DNA of 8,113 nucleotides from Bog-756 sp035534835 (GTDB lineage: Bacteria > Actinomycetota > Acidimicrobiia > Acidimicrobiales > RAAP-2), in assembly GCA_035534835.1 (NCBI GenBank), contig DATLRE010000122.1, positions 1-8,113 of the forward strand, given 5' to 3'. The position numbers and the translations under genes are program-made. Positions within the stretch are counted from its first letter, which is position 1. Each line of letters starts with the position of its first letter. The notes beneath the pieces are model-generated. The model was not told where the DNA came from. It did not search any database and worked only from the letters and a program-made list of their open reading frames with translations. Positions 5,890 through 8,113 of the stretch are shown here, in pieces.

Positions 5890-6438
5890 CTACAGGTAGG
5901 TGCCGGGCCGCCCGTCGCCCGGTCCGGGCCCGCCCCCGGCCCCGCCCCCGGTCAGGGACCGCTGGCGCATCTCGTCGAGCTGGGCCCGGGCCGCCACCTG
6001 CTGGGCCATGAGGGTGGCCTGGATGCCGTGGAAGAGGCCCTCGAGCCAGCCGACGAGCTGCGCGTGGGCGATGCGCAGCTCCGACTCGGACGGGGTCCCG
6101 GTGTCGAAGGGGATCGAGACCCGGTCGAGTTCGGCGGCCAGGTCGGGGGAGAGGCCGTCGGCGAGCTCGCGGATGGACTGCTCGTAGATCTCGCGGAGGC
6201 GGCCGCGGCTGGCCTCGTCGAGCGGTGCCTGGCGGACCTCCTCGAGCAGCTGCTTGACCATCGAGCCGATGCGCAGCAGCTTGGCCGGCTGCTCGATCGA
6301 CTCGATGCGCTCCTCCTCGCCCTCCTCGGTCCCGTCACCCGAGGGCGCGCCGGGCTCGAGCGCGTTGGCGTCGAGGACCTCGGGCCGGAGCGCGTCGGTC
6401 GGGGCGGTGTCGGCGGACGGTGGGGTGTCGTCGGTCAC
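5890..6438 (-). CDS. bpa: Bacterial proteasome activator Bpa/PafE
   Basis: This 182-residue protein closely matches mycobacterial Bpa/PafE (Rv3780, about 178 residues). The hallmark run EQPAKLLRIGSMVKQLLEEV (49-68), then APLDEASRGRLREIYEQSIREL and LVGWLEGLFHGIQ (128-140), is near-identical to the mycobacterial protein. Known biology: Bpa forms an ATP-independent dodecameric ring that opens the 20S proteasome gate and feeds in unfolded proteins without Pup tagging. It docks by its C-terminal GQYL; here the tail is GTYL (179-182) on a flexible Gly/Pro linker. The N-terminal 45 residues are acidic and probably disordered, and four helices follow. The start is GTG 6438-6436, which overlaps the TGA of the upstream gene as GTGA, with GGAGGAG seven bases before. 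The open frame continues upstream, but that extension is an Arg-rich shadow of the phosphodiesterase gene. Translational coupling to that gene is likely. Confidence 0.96.
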   Translation of the reverse strand: MTDDTPPSADTAPTDALRPEVLDANALEPGAPSGDGTEEGEEERIESIEQPAKLLRIGSMVKQLLEEVRQAPLDEASRGRLREIYEQSIRELADGLSPDLAAELDRVSIPFDTGTPSESELRIAHAQLVGWLEGLFHGIQATLMAQQVAARAQLDEMRQRSLTGGGAGGGPGPGDGRPGTYL

Positions 6439-7598
6439 AGTCGTTCTCCTCCGAGTGCCACGAGGGGCACCAGCATTTCGTCGGTCGTGAGGGACCCGTG
6501 GCGGCAGACCAGGCGGTTCTCCCCCGGGTCGGCGGGGTCCATGAAGGCGATGGGCTCGAACGGGATCAGGGCGACGTCCCCCAGGCGACCGGCGAACTCG
6601 CCGGACAGCGGTCCGCCGAACCAGCCGTCGTCGACCAGCCGGTCCCGGGTCCGGATCCAGGTGGAGGCACCGTAGCGCTCGTCGAGCAGCTCGGCCAGGT
6701 CGGCGGCGGCGCCGGGTCGGGCGTGGACCCACCGGAACCGGCCCTCGCCGGACAGGAAGCGGACCATCCCCATCGCCTCACGACCGAGCATCTCGACCCG
6801 GTTGCCCACGTCGATCTGGCCGTGGTCGGCCGTCACCAGCAGGACGGCGCCCGGTGGGAGCACGTCGGCCAGGTCGGCGACCATGCGGTCCACGGCGACG
6901 AGCTCGGCGTCGTAGTGATCGCCGAGTCCGTGTGCGTGGGCGACCTTGTCGATCCCGTCGTAGTAGGCGTAGACGAACGGGGCGTCGTCGCGGAGCCGAC
7001 GGCCCACCTCGAGGGCGAGCGACGACGGCACCCGGTAGTCGATCAGCGGCGAGTCGCCCAGGTGGGCGGCCGTGAACCCGGTTCCCCCGAAGTCGACCTT
7101 GGACACGACCGGCACGGGCCCACGCGCCCCCGGAAAGGGGGCGATCGGCTGGAACCCCCGCACCGGGACGGTCCGGCGGGCGTCGTGGTCGGCACCGAGC
7201 GTCCAGCGCAGCATGTTGAGGATCCGGTCGCCGGCGGCCAGGCGGTAGCCGAGGATGCCGTGCTCGGCCGGGGGTCGCCCGGTGGTGATCGACGTCAGCG
7301 CGGCCGCCGTGGTGGTGGGAGCGACCGAGGTGATGGCCCGGTCGATCCCGGCGGCAGCGGACAGGGTCGGGGCGAGCGCGGCGCGGTCGCGGAGCTGGCC
7401 CCAGCCGAGACCGTCGACGACCAGGAGGACGACCTGGCGTGCGTGCTCGGCGGCGGCGGGCAGCCAGTCGTGCCCATCGCCGGAGGCGGCACGCCCCCCG
7501 AGCAGCCGGGGCACGACGTTGGCGATGCAGGCGCCCCGGTAGTCCGGCAGGACGGGTGCGCTGGCGGTGGCTGCGGGTTCCGGTGCGCGCACGGTCAT
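6435..7598 (-). CDS. Alkaline phosphatase superfamily phosphodiesterase / nucleotide pyrophosphatase
   Basis: This 387-residue protein (counted from ATG 7598) carries a full two-metal site of the type I phosphodiesterase / nucleotide pyrophosphatase family. Asp62 lies in LLVVDGLGW, the likely nucleophile Thr97 in PTTTAAALTS, Asp217 and His221 in DGIDKVAHAHG, Asp258 and His259 in TADHG, and His367 in CRHGSLTTDEM. Such enzymes cleave phosphodiester or pyrophosphate bonds using two zinc ions. No signal peptide or membrane helix is visible, so a cytoplasmic enzyme is expected, unlike many secreted relatives. In-frame GTG codons at 7604 and 7601 are alternative starts; TACAGT at 7612-7607 puts transcription initiation within about two bases of 7600, favouring GTG 7601 or ATG 7598 with little or no leader. 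Its stop overlaps the bpa start. The substrate is unknown, and any functional link to the proteasome is only suggested by the tight coupling. Confidence 0.92.
   Translation of the reverse strand: MTVRAPEPAATASAPVLPDYRGACIANVVPRLLGGRAASGDGHDWLPAAAEHARQVVLLVVDGLGWGQLRDRAALAPTLSAAAGIDRAITSVAPTTTAAALTSITTGRPPAEHGILGYRLAAGDRILNMLRWTLGADHDARRTVPVRGFQPIAPFPGARGPVPVVSKVDFGGTGFTAAHLGDSPLIDYRVPSSLALEVGRRLRDDAPFVYAYYDGIDKVAHAHGLGDHYDAELVAVDRMVADLADVLPPGAVLLVTADHGQIDVGNRVEMLGREAMGMVRFLSGEGRFRWVHARPGAAADLAELLDERYGASTWIRTRDRLVDDGWFGGPLSGEFAGRLGDVALIPFEPIAFMDPADPGENRLVCRHGSLTTDEMLVPLVALGGERL
6446..6452 (-). promoter_or_regulatory. Ribosome binding site of bpa inside the upstream gene
   Basis: GGAGGAG lies seven bases before the GTG at 6438, within the last codons of the phosphodiesterase gene. 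It is the strongest argument for this bpa start over the longer open frame, and fits coupled translation through the GTGA overlap. Confidence 0.8.
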
Positions 7599-7606
7599 CA
7601 CCACCG

Positions 7607-7612
7607 ACTGTA
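7607..7612 (-). promoter_or_regulatory. Candidate -10 element TACAGT for the phosphodiesterase-bpa operon
   Basis: TACAGT fits TANNNT and predicts initiation near 7600, at or beside the start codons GTG 7601 and ATG 7598. This suggests a leaderless or near-leaderless operon mRNA, in line with the lack of a good Shine-Dalgarno sequence. No -35 match is seen at usual spacing. Confidence 0.42.
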
Positions 7613-7682
7613 GGCGAGGAGGGCCCGTGGGGAAGTCCGTCAGCGGGAAGCGGAGTGGAGCGGCGGGAGGGGTGGAACGCAG

Positions 7683-7715
7683 GTCACCCGAGGGTGACGC
7701 CGGGAGGGATCCGGC
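7683..7715 (-). terminator. Double hairpin downstream of the CxxC-pair gene
   Basis: Reading from the gene end at 7722, GCCGG/CCGGC (7699-7703 with 7711-7715, seven-base loop) is followed by the perfect repeat GTCACCC-GA-GGGTGAC (7683-7698). The pair fills the space just after the stop and could terminate that transcript before the operon promoter. There is no T-run on the minus strand. Confidence 0.42.
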
Positions 7716-7721
7716 CCCCGG

Positions 7722-7967
7722 TCAGGCGACGCGGTGGCGACGGGACGTGACGGGCACGCCCTCGGCGGCAGCCGGCCGCTCGGCCAGCGCGGTCACCTCG
7801 GAGCCGTTCAGCTCGGCGAGGCACTCGTCGCACAGGCGGGTGGCATGCCGACCGATCTGCAGCTGCCTGGCCCGCTTGCGCGAGACCCGGGTGACCGGAA
7901 GCGTCCAGCCGCACCGATGGCAGCGGCCGCGGTCCTCGGTAGCGGACCCGTGGCTCCCACGCTTCAT
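7722..7967 (-). CDS. Small protein with two CxxC pairs (probable zinc ribbon), function unknown
   Basis: This is an 81-residue basic protein I do not recognise. Two CxxC knuckles, CHRCGW (Cys16, Cys19) and CDECLAEL (Cys46, Cys49), are separated by 26 residues, which suggests one zinc ion held by four cysteines, as in a zinc ribbon. Between them lies a strongly basic stretch (VSRKRARQ, 28-35) that could contact nucleic acid. The C-terminal 30 residues look flexible and end in an Arg/His-rich tail. The ATG at 7967 has a textbook ribosome site, AGGAGG six bases upstream, which makes the gene convincing despite its size. It is separated from the downstream operon by 117-123 bases with hairpins, so it is probably transcribed alone. 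Zinc binding and any DNA or RNA role are inference. Confidence 0.82.
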   Translation of the reverse strand: MKRGSHGSATEDRGRCHRCGWTLPVTRVSRKRARQLQIGRHATRLCDECLAELNGSEVTALAERPAAAEGVPVTSRRHRVA

Positions 7968-7973
7968 CGCCGA

Positions 7974-7979
7974 CCTCCT
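7974..7979 (-). promoter_or_regulatory. Consensus ribosome binding site of the CxxC-pair gene
   Basis: AGGAGG sits six bases before the ATG at 7967. It is the most consensus-like Shine-Dalgarno in the window and fixes the start of this small gene against a longer overlapping frame that begins near 8091. Confidence 0.8.
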
Positions 7980-8041
7980 CCTCGAGGGTGCTTGCGCCCC
8001 ACCCCATCCGGTATCGGCGCACCTGCGGAAAATCTGAACCC

Positions 8042-8060
8042 GTCGTCTGCGACGACCCTA
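8042..8060 (-). promoter_or_regulatory. Candidate -10 and operator-like dyad upstream of the CxxC-pair gene
   Basis: TAGGGT on the minus strand (8060-8055) fits TANNNT and would start transcription near 8048, giving a leader of about 80 bases. The perfect dyad GTCGTC-TGC-GACGAC (8042-8056) sits over that start point, where a repressor could act. There is no clear -35. Both elements are short, so this is tentative. Confidence 0.3.
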
Positions 8061-8113
8061 TGTCGCAACTCGGCGAATTGGGCGGCACCAACCGTCGGGA
8101 CAGGTGGACCCCG

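Noticed and set aside
1056..6011. A 1651-codon open frame on the plus strand
   Set aside because: It lies antisense to dnaE, the acetyltransferase and part of bpa, and its translation is low-complexity Val/Gly/Glu/Leu-rich. Long antisense frames are expected in very GC-rich coding DNA.
6439..6732. N-terminal extension of bpa by about 98 codons
   Set aside because: The added part is Arg/Pro-rich, is a shadow of the phosphodiesterase gene, and is absent from known Bpa. The GTG at 6438 has a strong ribosome site and the right protein length.
7567..8037. A 156-codon plus-strand frame
   Set aside because: It is antisense to the 7722-7967 gene, Arg/Ser/Pro-rich, and has no motif or ribosome site.
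7684..8091. A 135-codon minus-strand frame over the CxxC-pair gene
   Set aside because: It covers the promoter region, has no good ribosome site and lacks the two CxxC pairs seen in the 7722-7967 frame.

Overview
The window is very GC-rich (about 70% by eye), all recognisable genes lie on the minus strand, and coding density is high. A clear Bpa/PafE-type bacterial proteasome activator, a DnaE1-type replicative polymerase with an intact PHP domain, TANNNT-type -10 hexamers and a probable leaderless transcript all point to an actinobacterium (Actinomycetota). The diverged sequences fit a deep lineage such as Acidimicrobiia better than Mycobacterium, but that placement is inference. No mobile element, CRISPR array, tRNA or rRNA was seen; this reads as core chromosome.

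Layout in the direction of transcription, from high to low coordinates. (1) 8113-7968: upstream region of a small gene, with a candidate -10 and a 15-bp dyad. (2) 7967-7722: an 81-residue protein with two CxxC pairs, of unknown function. (3) 7721-7605: two small hairpins, then a -10 element almost at the start of the next gene. (4) 7598-5274: a tightly packed three-gene operon. It runs from an alkaline-phosphatase-superfamily phosphodiesterase, through a 4-base GTGA overlap, to the proteasome activator bpa, then a 7-base gap, to a maltose/galactoside-type O-acetyltransferase. (5) 5273-5097: an intergenic control region with GC-rich hairpins and a perfect 19-bp palindrome made of two facing DnaA-box-like sequences. 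(6) 5096-1479: dnaE, starting at TTG. (7) 1478-1220: a 259-base gap holding a terminator-like stem-loop, a good sigma-70-type promoter and a roughly 121-base leader. (8) 1219-545: an uncharacterised, possibly GNAT-like protein. (9) 544-469: a 15-bp dyad and a -10 placed for leaderless transcription. (10) 468-10: an Rrf2-family regulator with an incomplete IscR/NsrR cysteine set.

No gap exceeds 300 bases; the longest is 1220-1478. Functionally the window combines chromosome replication (dnaE), Pup-independent proteasomal degradation (bpa) and a redox or Fe-S-type regulator, with several poorly characterised neighbours. No complete new multi-gene system is evident. The most interesting points are the palindrome ahead of dnaE, the bpa operon with its variant GTYL tail, and the unusual Rrf2 sensor site.
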